Assembly: GCF_018128905.1 (NCBI RefSeq)
Contig: NZ_CP063808.1
Span: forward strand, 1,612,001 to 1,676,000
Reading direction: 5' to 3'
DNA: 64,000 nucleotides
From: Streptomyces sp. A2-16
Lineage (GTDB): Bacteria > Actinomycetota > Actinomycetes > Streptomycetales > Streptomycetaceae
The translations under genes were made by a program, and so were the position numbers. Shown piece by piece: positions 8,909 to 19,301 of this stretch. Numbering within the stretch: position 1 is the first letter of the stretch; the number at the start of each line of letters is the position of its first letter. The notes below the pieces were generated by a model. It was not told the DNA's origin, did not search any database, and saw only the letters and a list, made by a program, of their open reading frames with translations.

Positions 8909-10015
8909 ATGTCAGCCGAGAGCACGCCGAATCCCCGAATACCGGGGGGCAAGGGACGCCGCCGCAAACCCCGCGGCAAGGGCCGCAAGGGCCTGCTGAT
9001 CACGGCCTGGGTCGCAGCGGGGATCGTCGTGCTGGGCGGCACCGGGGCCGGCTACGTGTACTTCAAGCTCAACGGCAACATCAAGAGCGTCGACATCGAC
9101 CAGGCCCTCGGCAGCGAGCGGCCCACCAAGGTCGACAACGGCTCCGAGAACATCCTCGTCCTGGGCTCGGACACCCGCTCCGGCTCCAACAAGAAGCTCG
9201 GCGGCGGCACCGACGACGGCAGCGCCCGCTCCGACACCGCGATGGTCATCCACGTGTACGAGGGCCACAAGAAGGCCACCGTGGTCTCCATCCCGCGCGA
9301 CACCCTGATCGACCGCCCGGAGTGCACCGACACCGACGGCAAGGAGCACGACGCCGCGTCCGACGTCATGTTCAACTCCGCCTACACCACAGGCGGCGCG
9401 GCCTGTGCCGTCAAGACCGTCGAGTCCATGAGCGGCATCCGCATGGACCACTATCTGGAGGTCGACTTCAGCGGCTTCGAGAAGCTGGTCGACGAGCTCG
9501 GCGGGGTCACGGTGACCACGACCAGGGCCATCAAGGACGACGACAGCCACCTGGACCTCAAGGCCGGCACGCACGAGCTCACCGGCGCCCAGGCCCTCGG
9601 TCTCGTCCGCACCCGGCACGGCGTCGGCGACGGCTCCGACCTCGGCCGGATCCAGCTCCAGCAGGCCTTCATCAAGGCGCTGGTCAAGCAGGTCAAGAGC
9701 GTCGGCGTGCTGACCAGCCCCAAGAAGCTGTACGACCTCGCCGACACCGCCACCAAGGCCGTCACCACCGACTCCGACCTCGGCTCGGTCAACTCCCTGG
9801 TCTCCTTCGCCGGCGGCCTCAAGGGCATCAGCCCGGCGGACATGACCATGGTCACCCTGCCCGTGCAGTACGACCCGGCCAACCCCAACCGCGTCATCGT
9901 CCAAAAGACCAAGGCCCAGCAGATCTGGACGGCCCTGGAGAACGACCGGGCGATCCCGAGGTCGGCCACCGAGGGCAACGCGACGGGCCAGGCCAAGGGC
10001 GTCGTCACGTCGTAG
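8909..10015 (+). CDS. LytR-CpsA-Psr (LCP) family cell-wall glycopolymer ligase
   Basis: LCP enzymes move undecaprenyl-linked teichoic acids or other glycopolymers onto peptidoglycan outside the membrane. The product is 368 residues: a short basic cytoplasmic tail (RRRKPRGKGRKG), one transmembrane helix at about 30-53, then the LCP domain with the conserved segments ENILVLGSDTR, RSDTAMVIHV, VSIPRDT, GAQALGLVRTRHG and DLGRIQLQQAFIKAL. Start ATG 8909 has AGGAG just upstream. A WecA/TagO-like transferase at 15307 could start the same kind of polymer. The exact polymer is unknown. Confidence 0.9.
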   Translation: MSAESTPNPRIPGGKGRRRKPRGKGRKGLLITAWVAAGIVVLGGTGAGYVYFKLNGNIKSVDIDQALGSERPTKVDNGSENILVLGSDTRSGSNKKLGGGTDDGSARSDTAMVIHVYEGHKKATVVSIPRDTLIDRPECTDTDGKEHDAASDVMFNSAYTTGGAACAVKTVESMSGIRMDHYLEVDFSGFEKLVDELGGVTVTTTRAIKDDDSHLDLKAGTHELTGAQALGLVRTRHGVGDGSDLGRIQLQQAFIKALVKQVKSVGVLTSPKKLYDLADTATKAVTTDSDLGSVNSLVSFAGGLKGISPADMTMVTLPVQYDPANPNRVIVQKTKAQQIWTALENDRAIPRSATEGNATGQAKGVVTS

Positions 10016-10165
10016 GGGACCGCTCGCCGGGGGCTGGGAATAGATCGCTGCGACCCCTCGTTTTGGGGGATGCGGCCAGTCCTGGCAGACTGGTACGTCG
10101 GCCCCGGTTCACGCTCCCGCAGCCCGCGGCGGCGACCCGGCGCCCTCCCGAAACTAGGAGACACC

Positions 10166-10384
10166 TTGAAGCGCGACATCCACCCCGAGTACGTCGAGAC
10201 GCAGGTCAGCTGCACCTGCGGCGCGTCGTTCACCACCCGCAGCACGATCTCCAGCGGCACCATCCGCGCCGAGGTCTGCTCCGAGTGCCACCCGTTCTAC
10301 ACGGGCAAGCAGAAGATCCTCGACACCGGTGGCCGCGTGGCCCGCTTCGAGGCCCGCTTCGGCAAGGCTGCTGCCAAGAAGTAG
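10166..10384 (+). CDS. rpmE: 50S ribosomal protein L31
   Basis: Structural protein of the large ribosomal subunit, 72 residues. It is the zinc-binding type: C16, C18, C38 and C41 (CTC ... CSEC) can bind zinc, in contrast to the zinc-free paralogue made under zinc starvation in many actinobacteria. The start is TTG at 10166 behind TAGGAG (10155-10160), with the family start [15 protein letters not shown] directly after it. prfA follows, and a terminator lies between them. Identification is secure. Confidence 0.96.
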   Translation: MKRDIHPEYVETQVSCTCGASFTTRSTISSGTIRAEVCSECHPFYTGKQKILDTGGRVARFEARFGKAAAKK

Positions 10385-10394
10385 CGAGCCACCA

Positions 10395-10443
10395 GCGCCG
10401 GTCCACGCCGCACTCCTCGGAGTGCGCCGGGACCGGCGTTTTT
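10395..10443 (+). terminator. Terminator between rpmE and prfA
   Basis: CGCCGGTCC (10396-10404) pairs with GGACCGGCG (10430-10438), an inner GCACTCC/GGAGTGC stem adds further pairing, and TTTTT follows. It is 11 bp after the rpmE stop, so prfA probably has its own promoter or depends on read-through. Confidence 0.85.
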
Positions 10444-10487
10444 GGTCGCCCGCCTTCCCCCTTCATCCGCAGTACAGGAGCCCTGAG

Positions 10488-11564
<1,077 letters not shown>

Positions 11565-11616
11565 AGGCCGCGAAAGAGGTACCTACGCACGACCGAGTAC
11601 GACACGGAGGACTTGC

Positions 11617-12498
11617 GTGCAGCCATCATTTGGGGGACGACCCCCAAACCCCCGCGGCCTGCTGCTCGCAGAGGTGGCCCAGGCCACCCAGCGGCTGGCC
11701 GACGCCGGCGTGCCCTCGCCGCGCAACGACGCGGAGGAGCTCGCCGCGTTCGTGCACGGCGTGAAGCGGGGCGAGCTGCACTCCGTGAAGGACGCGGACT
11801 TCGACGCCCGCTACTGGGAGACCATCGCGCGCCGTGAGCAGCGCGAGCCGCTCCAGCACATCACCGGCCTCGCCTACTTCCGCTACCTCGAACTCCAGGT
11901 GGGCCCCGGGGTGTTCGTGCCCCGGCCCGAGACCGAGTCCGTGGTCGGCTGGGCCATAGACGCCGTGCGCGCGATGGACGTCGTCGAGCCCCGCATCGTC
12001 GACCTGTGCACCGGCTCCGGCGCCATCGCGCTCGCCCTCGCCCAGGAGGTCCCGCGCTCCCGCGTGCACGCCGTGGAGCTGTCCGAGGAAGCCCTCCGGT
12101 GGACCCGCAAGAACGTCGAGGGCTCCCGGGTCGACCTGCGCCAGGGCAACGCCCTGGACGCCTTCCCCGAGCTCGACGGCCATGTCGACCTGGTCATCTC
12201 CAACCCGCCCTACATCCCGCTCACCGAGTGGGAGTACGTCGCTCCCGAAGCGCGGGACTACGATCCCGAACTCGCCCTGTTCTCCGGCGAGGACGGCCTC
12301 GACCTCATCCGCGGTCTGGAACGCACCGCACACCGGCTCCTGCGCCCCGGCGGCGTCGTCGTGATCGAGCACGCCGACACCCAGGGCGGCCAGGTGCCGT
12401 GGATCTTCACCGAGGAGCGGGGCTGGGCCGACGCGGCCGACCACCCCGACCTCAACAACCGCCCCAGGTTCGCGACGGCCCGCAGGGCGATGCCGTGA
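11617..12498 (+). CDS. prmC: Release factor glutamine N5-methyltransferase
   Basis: SAM-dependent methylation of the GGQ glutamine of release factors. The product is 293 residues: an N-terminal helical domain, the SAM-binding motif VDLCTGSGAIALALAQ, and the catalytic NPPY at 196-199. GTG 11617 has GGAGG at 11606-11610. The first 13 or so residues after the start (QPSFGGRPPNPRG) are encoded by a palindromic GC-rich element; the family sequence appears to begin at LLLAEVAQATQRLADAG, so the element probably lengthened the protein at its N-terminus. Its stop precedes the Sua5 gene by 52 bp. Confidence 0.94.
   Translation: MQPSFGGRPPNPRGLLLAEVAQATQRLADAGVPSPRNDAEELAAFVHGVKRGELHSVKDADFDARYWETIARREQREPLQHITGLAYFRYLELQVGPGVFVPRPETESVVGWAIDAVRAMDVVEPRIVDLCTGSGAIALALAQEVPRSRVHAVELSEEALRWTRKNVEGSRVDLRQGNALDAFPELDGHVDLVISNPPYIPLTEWEYVAPEARDYDPELALFSGEDGLDLIRGLERTAHRLLRPGGVVVIEHADTQGGQVPWIFTEERGWADAADHPDLNNRPRFATARRAMP
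11629..11655 (+). repeat. Small palindromic repeat element inside the 5' end of prmC
   Basis: TTTGGGGG and CCCCCAAA (11629-11636 and 11641-11648) form an 8-bp perfect hairpin with a 4-base loop, followed by CCCCCG. It begins 12 bases after the start codon. A close relative with the same layout (hairpin, A, then a C5 run) lies at 20174-20200 ahead of atpA. Short elements of this type are, as I recall, dispersed in Streptomyces genomes. It should make a hairpin in the translation initiation region of prmC mRNA. Confidence 0.6.
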
Positions 12499-12550
12499 GC
12501 CGCACCCTCAAGACTTCAGAGCAGTACGTGTACGAGGAGGCCCGCTAGAT

Positions 12551-13198
12551 ATGGCACGGCGATACGACACCAACGACGCGACCGACCGCACGACCGGTCT
12601 GCGCGAAGCCGCGTCCGCCGTCCGCCGTGGCGAGCTCGTGGTCCTCCCGACCGACACGGTGTACGGCATCGGCGCCGACGCGTTCTCCTCCGAGGCCGTC
12701 TCCGACCTCCTGGAGGCCAAGGGCCGCGGCCGCAACATGCCGACCCCCGTGCTGATCGGCTCCCCGAACACCCTCCACGGTCTCGTCACCGACTTCTCCG
12801 AGCTGGCCTGGGAGCTCGTCGACGCCTTCTGGCCGGGAGCGCTCACGCTCGTCGCCAAGCACCAGCCGTCCCTGCAGTGGGACCTGGGGGACACGAGGGG
12901 CACGGTGGCCGTCCGGATGCCGCTGCACCCCGTCGCCATCGAGCTGCTGACCGAGGTCGGTCCCATGGCGGTGTCCTCCGCCAACCTGACCGGTCACCCG
13001 TCGCCGGAGGACTGCGACGCCGCGCAGGAGATGCTCGGCGACTCGGTCTCCGTCTACCTCGACGGCGGGCCCACCCCGGGCAACGTCCCCTCCTCGATCG
13101 TCGACGTCACCCGCGAGGTGCCCCTGCTGCTGCGCGCGGGCGCGATCTCCGCGGAAGAGCTCAGGAAGGTCGTACCCGACCTCGAGGTGGCGAATTGA
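12551..13198 (+). CDS. L-threonylcarbamoyladenylate synthase (Sua5/YrdC family)
   Basis: Makes threonylcarbamoyl-AMP from threonine, bicarbonate and ATP for the t6A modification of ANN-decoding tRNAs. The product is 215 residues, the single-domain TsaC-like size. Family marks are the N-terminal LREAASAVRRGELVVLPTDTVYGIGADAFS, FWPGALTLV, and the SSANLTGHPSP segment. ATG 12551 follows GAGGAGG (12535-12541). Its stop codon overlaps the TTG start of the next gene by two bases, so the pair is translationally coupled. Confidence 0.92.
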   Translation: MARRYDTNDATDRTTGLREAASAVRRGELVVLPTDTVYGIGADAFSSEAVSDLLEAKGRGRNMPTPVLIGSPNTLHGLVTDFSELAWELVDAFWPGALTLVAKHQPSLQWDLGDTRGTVAVRMPLHPVAIELLTEVGPMAVSSANLTGHPSPEDCDAAQEMLGDSVSVYLDGGPTPGNVPSSIVDVTREVPLLLRAGAISAEELRKVVPDLEVAN

Positions 13199-13866
13199 CG
13201 GCCCCTGACGCGGGGCGTGGCATATGGGACGGGGAAGAGACGCGGACCTTCACAGGGCTCCCGCGCGACAGCTTCCGCATCCTCCACGTCAGCACCGGCA
13301 ACGTGTGCCGCTCGCCGATCACCGAGCGGCTGACCCGGCATGCCCTGGCGGACCGGCTCGGCGACCCGCTGTGGGGCGGGCTCGTCGTGGAGAGCGCGGG
13401 GACCTGGGGCCATGAGGGCGCGCCCATGGAGGCCAACGCGGAGACCGTCCTTGCCGAGTTCGGCGCGGACCCCACCGGCTTCATGGGACGGGAGCTGCTG
13501 GACGAACACGTGATCATGGCGGACCTGGTCCTGACCGCCACCCGCGACCACCGCCAGCAGGTGATCTCCATGGGCCACTCGGCGGGCCTGCGCACCTTCA
13601 CCCTGAAGGAGTTCACCCGCCTGGTGAAGGCGATAGACCCGGCGACCCTGCCGCCCCTGGAGGAGGGCCTGGTCATCCGCGCCAGGGCCCTGGTCCGCGC
13701 GGCAGCGGCTCTACGCGGGTGGCTCCTGGCCCCCACCGCCGAGGCCGACGAGGTCTTCGACCCCTACGGCGCCCCCCTGACCTTCTTCCGCTCGATCGGG
13801 GACGAGATAAACGAGGCGCTGGATCCGGTGGTCACCGCTCTCACGGGTGTACCTGCAAGGGCGTAA
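13195..13866 (+). CDS. Low-molecular-weight protein-tyrosine-phosphatase-like protein, catalytic Cys replaced by Ser
   Basis: The product is 223 residues with the fold signature of LMW phosphatases or arsenate reductases: HVSTGNVCRSPITERL at 31-46. In active enzymes the loop reads V-C-x-G-N-x-C-R-S, with the first Cys as nucleophile. Here that position is S33, while C38 and R39 remain. The general-acid DPY motif is present near the C-terminus (FDPYGAPL). The protein may be a pseudo-phosphatase that binds phospho-ligands, or it may use other chemistry. The start is TTG 13195, overlapping the Sua5 stop, with GAGGTGG at 13183-13189; there is no other in-frame start before the motif. The target is unknown. 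Confidence 0.85.
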   Translation: MTAPDAGRGIWDGEETRTFTGLPRDSFRILHVSTGNVCRSPITERLTRHALADRLGDPLWGGLVVESAGTWGHEGAPMEANAETVLAEFGADPTGFMGRELLDEHVIMADLVLTATRDHRQQVISMGHSAGLRTFTLKEFTRLVKAIDPATLPPLEEGLVIRARALVRAAAALRGWLLAPTAEADEVFDPYGAPLTFFRSIGDEINEALDPVVTALTGVPARA

Positions 13867-13935
13867 CGACCGAGCACCCCACCGGCCCCGGGCCTACATT
13901 GGGGGTACGTCATCGTCGACGCCCCGGAGCCCACC

Positions 13936-15177
13936 ATGTCGGTCATCCATGCGCCCCAGACCGCCGATGTCCTCGCGCGGCAGGACCCCGAGCTGGCCGA
14001 GATCCTGCTCGCGGAGCTCGACCGCCAGTCGACCTCGCTCCAGTTGGTCGCCGCCGAGAACTTCACCTCGCCCGCCGTACTGGCCGCGCTCGGCTCGCCG
14101 CTGGCCAACAAGTACGCCGAGGGCTATCCCGGCGCCCGGCACCACGGCGGCTGCGAGATCGTCGACGTCGCCGAGCGGCTCGCGGTGGACCGGGCGAAGT
14201 CCCTGTTCGGCGCCGAACACGCCAACGTGCAGTCCCACTCCGGCTCCTCGGCGGTCCTCGCCGCCTACGCCGCCCTGCTGCGCCCCGGCGACACCGTCCT
14301 CGCCCTCGGCCTGCCCTACGGCGGCCACCTCACCCACGGCTCGCCCGCCAACTTCTCCGGCCGCTGGTTCGACTTCGTCGGCTACGGCGTCGACGCCGAG
14401 ACCGGGCTCATCGACCACGACCAGGTGCGCACACTGGCCCTGAACCACCGGCCGAAGGCCATCGTGTGCGGTTCCATCGCCTATCCCCGGCACATCGACT
14501 ACGCCTTCTTCCGCGAGGTCGCCGACGAGGTGGGCGCGTACTTGATCGCCGACGCCGCCCACCCGATCGGGCTCGTCGCCGGGGGAGCGGCGCCCAGTCC
14601 GGTGCCGTACGCCGATGTCGTCTGCGCCACCACGCACAAGGTGCTGCGCGGTCCCCGCGGCGGAATGCTCCTCTGCGGGAGCGAACTGGCCGAGCGGGTC
14701 GACCGGGCCGTCTTCCCGTTCACCCAGGGCGGCGCCCAGATGCACACCATCGCCGCGAAGGCGGTCGCGTTCGGCGAGGCGGCAACACCGGCCTTCGCCG
14801 TGTACGCCCATCAGGTGGTCGCCAACGCGCGGGTTCTCGCGGCCGGGCTGGCCGGCCAGGGGCTCGTCGTCACCACAGGCGGGACCGACACCCACCTCGT
14901 GACGGCCGATCCGGCGCCGCTCGGCGTCGACGGACGGACGGCCCGGGGACGGCTCGCGGCCGCCGGGATCGTGCTCGACTGCTGTGCGCTGCCTCACGCC
15001 GACAGCCGCGGACTGCGCCTCGGGACGGCCGCCGTCACCACCCAGGGCATGGGCGAGCCGGAGATGGTGAGGATCGCCGCCCTGCTCGCGGGGGTCGTGC
15101 GCGGCGAGGTCGAGAGCGCCCGGGCACGTGAAGAAGTGCGGGATCTGCTCGGCGGATTTCCGCCGTATCCGGCCTGA
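13936..15177 (+). CDS. glyA: Serine hydroxymethyltransferase, divergent copy
   Basis: PLP enzyme interconverting serine and glycine with tetrahydrofolate. The product is 413 residues. K235 in TTHKVLRGPRGG is the PLP lysine; H131 (GGHLTHGSPANFSG), D206 and H209 (IADAAHPIG) and the substrate-carboxylate Arg in RGLRLGTAAVTT are kept. The canonical RYYGG loop reads RHHGG (H69, H70), so the conserved active-site tyrosine at E. coli position 65 is histidine here. It may therefore be a paralogue with altered activity rather than the main GlyA. ATG 13936 follows GGAG. It is 69 bp after the phosphatase-like gene. Confidence 0.85.
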   Translation: MSVIHAPQTADVLARQDPELAEILLAELDRQSTSLQLVAAENFTSPAVLAALGSPLANKYAEGYPGARHHGGCEIVDVAERLAVDRAKSLFGAEHANVQSHSGSSAVLAAYAALLRPGDTVLALGLPYGGHLTHGSPANFSGRWFDFVGYGVDAETGLIDHDQVRTLALNHRPKAIVCGSIAYPRHIDYAFFREVADEVGAYLIADAAHPIGLVAGGAAPSPVPYADVVCATTHKVLRGPRGGMLLCGSELAERVDRAVFPFTQGGAQMHTIAAKAVAFGEAATPAFAVYAHQVVANARVLAAGLAGQGLVVTTGGTDTHLVTADPAPLGVDGRTARGRLAAAGIVLDCCALPHADSRGLRLGTAAVTTQGMGEPEMVRIAALLAGVVRGEVESARAREEVRDLLGGFPPYPA

Positions 15178-15306
15178 GCGGGGGTATCCGCACCTGCGTG
15201 CACAGCCGCACGTGCAACCATCGGCTCTACCCGGAAGTCCCCAACCATATGCGTCCGTCGCTAGGGTGTGGGGCTGAGATGGCCAGCGAGACCTGTGGGG
15301 AAGCCT

Positions 15307-16611
15307 GTGCGTGAATACCTGCTGACGCTCTGCATCACGGCCGCGGTGACGTATCTGCTGACAGGGCCGGTACGGAAGTTCGCGATCGTGGCCGGAGCGA
15401 TGCCGGAGATCAGGGCCCGTGACGTGCACCGGGAACCGACTCCGCGGCTCGGCGGTATCGCCATGTTCTTCGGACTGTGCGCGGGCCTGCTGGTCGCCGA
15501 CCACCTGACCAACCTCAGCGAGGTCTTCGAGAAGTCGAACGAACCGCGCGCCCTGCTCTCCGGAGCGGCGCTGATCTGGCTGATCGGCGTCCTGGACGAC
15601 AAGTTCGAGATCGACGCCCTGATCAAGCTGGGCGGCCAGATGATCGCCGCGGGCGTGATGGTCATGCAGGGTCTGACGATCCTGTGGCTGCCCATCCCCA
15701 GCGTCGGCTCGGTCGCGCTGACCCAGTGGCAGGGCACCCTGCTGACGGTCGCGCTCGTCGTCATCACCATCAACGCGGTGAACTTCGTCGACGGCCTCGA
15801 CGGCCTCGCGGCCGGCATGGTCTGCATCGCGGCGGCGGCGTTCTTCCTGTACGCCTACCGGATCTGGTACTCGTACGGCATCGAGGCGGCCGCCCCGGCC
15901 ACGCTGTTCTCGGCGATCCTGATGGGCATGTGCCTGGGCTTCCTGCCGCACAACATGCACCCCGCGCGGATCTTCATGGGCGACTCGGGATCGATGCTCA
16001 TCGGCCTGGTGCTGGCCGCGGGCGCGATCTCCATCACCGGGCAGATCGACCCGGACGCGCTGAAGCTGTTCGCCGGGTCGGAGAAGGCGGCCGTGCACCA
16101 GACGGTCCCCGTCTACATCCCGCTGCTGCTGCCGCTGACCATCATCGCGGTGCCGGCCGCCGACCTGATCTCGGCGATCGTGCGCCGCACCTGGCGCGGT
16201 CAGTCGCCGTTCGCCGCCGACCGCGGGCATCTGCACCACCGGCTCCTGGAGATCGGGCACTCGCACAGCCGGGCCGTGTGGATCATGTACTTCTGGTCGG
16301 CGCTGATCGCGTTCGGCTCGCTCGCCTACTCGGTGAACTCCGCGTCCATGTGGATCGTGCTCGGTGTGGTGTTCCTCAGCGCGATCGGGCTCGTCCTGCT
16401 GCTCCTGCCGCGCTTCACCCCGCGTGCCCCCATGTGGGCCCAGCACATCGTGCCGCCGCGCTACCGCCGTCGCCGTCCCGTGGCCGCGGAGCCCGTGGAG
16501 GTGGAACAGCGCACCCCGGTCGGCGTGGGGGTGGCGGGTGTCAACGGCGCGACCGCGCTGAGCGCCCGTTCGCACGTCCCGGAGAGGCGTAAGGCGGAGA
16601 CCTCGCGCTGA
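15307..16611 (+). CDS. Undecaprenyl-phosphate sugar-1-phosphate transferase (WecA/TagO/MraY family)
   Basis: Integral membrane enzyme that loads a sugar-1-phosphate, probably GlcNAc-1-P, on undecaprenyl phosphate to start a cell-wall glycopolymer. The product is 434 residues with about 10-11 transmembrane segments. Family motifs are VHREPTPRLGGIAMF, DDKFEIDALIKLGGQ, NFVDGLDGLAAG, MGDSGSML and the cytoplasmic histidine motif HLHHRLLEIGHSHS. The C-terminal 60 residues are a basic soluble tail. GTG 15307 follows GGGGAAG and gives the family N-terminus MREYLLTL; an in-frame GTG at 15268 is less likely. It lies directly upstream of the atp operon, as in other Streptomyces. Confidence 0.9.
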   Translation: MREYLLTLCITAAVTYLLTGPVRKFAIVAGAMPEIRARDVHREPTPRLGGIAMFFGLCAGLLVADHLTNLSEVFEKSNEPRALLSGAALIWLIGVLDDKFEIDALIKLGGQMIAAGVMVMQGLTILWLPIPSVGSVALTQWQGTLLTVALVVITINAVNFVDGLDGLAAGMVCIAAAAFFLYAYRIWYSYGIEAAAPATLFSAILMGMCLGFLPHNMHPARIFMGDSGSMLIGLVLAAGAISITGQIDPDALKLFAGSEKAAVHQTVPVYIPLLLPLTIIAVPAADLISAIVRRTWRGQSPFAADRGHLHHRLLEIGHSHSRAVWIMYFWSALIAFGSLAYSVNSASMWIVLGVVFLSAIGLVLLLLPRFTPRAPMWAQHIVPPRYRRRRPVAAEPVEVEQRTPVGVGVAGVNGATALSARSHVPERRKAETSR

Positions 16612-16735
16612 CGCCCAAGGTAAGAATCTGACTAAAGCATTGCCAACGCGTGGGAGTTCACCGGGGCGACAAACCGCCCTTATACCAGACAACTCGACCG
16701 TGTTTCCGCACAGACGCGCACCTTCACTCTCATGT

Positions 16736-16749
16736 GTGACAGCTGGCAC
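16736..16749. promoter_or_regulatory. CRP-type binding site upstream of the atp operon
   Basis: GTGACAGCTGGCAC fits the Streptomyces CRP motif GTG-N6-GNCAC exactly. It sits within the near-palindrome GTGTGACAGCTGGCACAC, about 170 bp before atpI in an AT-richer 307-bp gene-free stretch (16612-16918) that must hold the atp promoter. I could not place -35/-10 boxes with confidence; TATCTA at 16752-16757 and TTGTGATACGG at 16781-16791 are weak candidates. The function is inferred from the motif only. Confidence 0.4.
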
Positions 16750-16918
16750 ACTATCTAGGTAAAGACCGCATCAAATAGTTTGTGATACGGTTCACGAGAA
16801 CCCGGGACAGAGCCGAAGGACCGTAGTGCGACGGTCCCTTGGCGTGAGGGTCACTCTCAGCCCGGGACTACGCTCGTCCATGACGACACACCCCCCCTTT
16901 GAAAGCGGAGTTGCCGCC

Positions 16919-17350
16919 ATGCCGTCCAACGACGTCCGGATCCTGGCTCAGGCCGCCGTGCCCACGGCCGCCGTCGGCGCTGTCGCAGCCGTCGTCAGTG
17001 GTGTGGTCGCCGGTGGCAAGGGTGCGGTCGGCGCGGGGGTGGCGACGCTGGTCGTGATCCTGTTCATGGGAATCGGCCTCTACGTCCTGCAGCGCACTGC
17101 CAAATCGCTTCCGCACCTCTTCCAGGCGATGGGCCTGATGCTCTACACGGCTCAGATCCTGCTGCTGTTCGTCTTCGTCGCGGTGTTCAAGAACACCACG
17201 CTGTTCCACCCCAAGGCTTTCGCTCTCACGCTCGTCGTCGGCACCCTCACCTGGATCGCCGCACAGACACGCGCCCACATGAAGTCCAAGATCCTCTACG
17301 TCGAACCCGATTCGGGCACCAAGCCCGAAAAAACGGGGCACTCGTCGTGA
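16919..17350 (+). CDS. atpI: ATP synthase protein I
   Basis: Small membrane protein at the head of the atp operon, thought to help assemble the c-ring. The product is 143 residues with four hydrophobic segments (for example AVPTAAVGAVAAVVSGVVAG and VATLVVILFMGIGLYVL) and a polar C-terminal tail. ATG 16919 follows GCGGAG. An in-frame ATG at 16880 would add 13 residues, but its upstream region has no clear ribosome binding site. The position directly before atpB supports the assignment more than the sequence, since AtpI is poorly conserved. Confidence 0.85.
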   Translation: MPSNDVRILAQAAVPTAAVGAVAAVVSGVVAGGKGAVGAGVATLVVILFMGIGLYVLQRTAKSLPHLFQAMGLMLYTAQILLLFVFVAVFKNTTLFHPKAFALTLVVGTLTWIAAQTRAHMKSKILYVEPDSGTKPEKTGHSS

Positions 17351-17575
17351 GAGGTAGGGCCGGGATAAATGCGACTGAGAGACCCTGCTATCGTCCGGTG
17401 CCAACTGCGGCATCGCGGGCGCGGGCATCCGAGCTGACGCCTGCTCGAACGCGAGGCTCGATGCCCCCCGGCCGCCCCCACATCCGTTACACCAGTCCCG
17501 TGCCGAACTGCGGCCTACCGCCGCGCCGACACAACGAGGTTGCCGTACCTATGCGCCACGACGAAGGAGCCCGCG

Positions 17576-18707
<1,132 letters not shown>

Positions 18708-18749
18708 GACGAACCACGACGACAGCCCCATTCGACGAAAGGCACTGAT

Positions 18750-19301
18750 GTGAACCACGCACTGGTTCAGCTGGCGGCCGAGGCGGAGAAGGAGAATCCC
18801 CTCATTCCGCCGTGGCCGGAGCTCGTCATCGGCCTGATCGCCTTCGTCATCGTCTTCGGCTTCCTCGCCAAGAAGCTCCTCCCGACCATCAACAAGGTTC
18901 TGGAAGAGCGTCGCGAGGCCATCGAGGGCGGTATCGAGAAGGCCGAGGCCGCGCAGACCGAGGCCCAGAGCGTCCTTGAGCAGTACAAGGCACAGCTCGC
19001 CGAGGCCCGCCACGAGGCCGCGCGTCTGCGCCAGGAGGCGCAGGAGCAGGGCGCCACGCTCATCGCCGAGATGCGCGCGGAAGGCCAGCGGCAGCGCGAG
19101 GAGATCGTCGCCGCCGGTCACGCGCAGATCGAGGCCGACCGCAAGGCCGCCGCGTCCGCGCTGCGCCAGGACGTCGGCAAGCTCGCCACCGACCTGGCAG
19201 GCAAGCTCGTCGGCGAGTCCCTCGAGGACCACGCCCGGCAGAGCCGCGTGATCGACCGCTTCCTCGAGGACCTCGAGGAGAAGGCCGAGGCGGCTCGATG
19301 A
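18750..19301 (+). CDS. atpF: ATP synthase F0 subunit b
   Basis: Peripheral stalk subunit: a single N-terminal membrane helix (about 25-45, ELVIGLIAFVIVFGFLAKKL) followed by a long charged coiled-coil that reaches F1. The product is 183 residues. GTG 18750 overlaps an out-of-frame ATG and follows GAAAGG. The stop overlaps the atpH start (ATGA), showing translational coupling. Confidence 0.95.
   Translation: MNHALVQLAAEAEKENPLIPPWPELVIGLIAFVIVFGFLAKKLLPTINKVLEERREAIEGGIEKAEAAQTEAQSVLEQYKAQLAEARHEAARLRQEAQEQGATLIAEMRAEGQRQREEIVAAGHAQIEADRKAAASALRQDVGKLATDLAGKLVGESLEDHARQSRVIDRFLEDLEEKAEAAR

Noticed and set aside
13894-16749. 951-codon minus-strand ORF across glyA and the transferase gene
   Set aside because: Shadow frame; the sense strand has two well-conserved enzymes.
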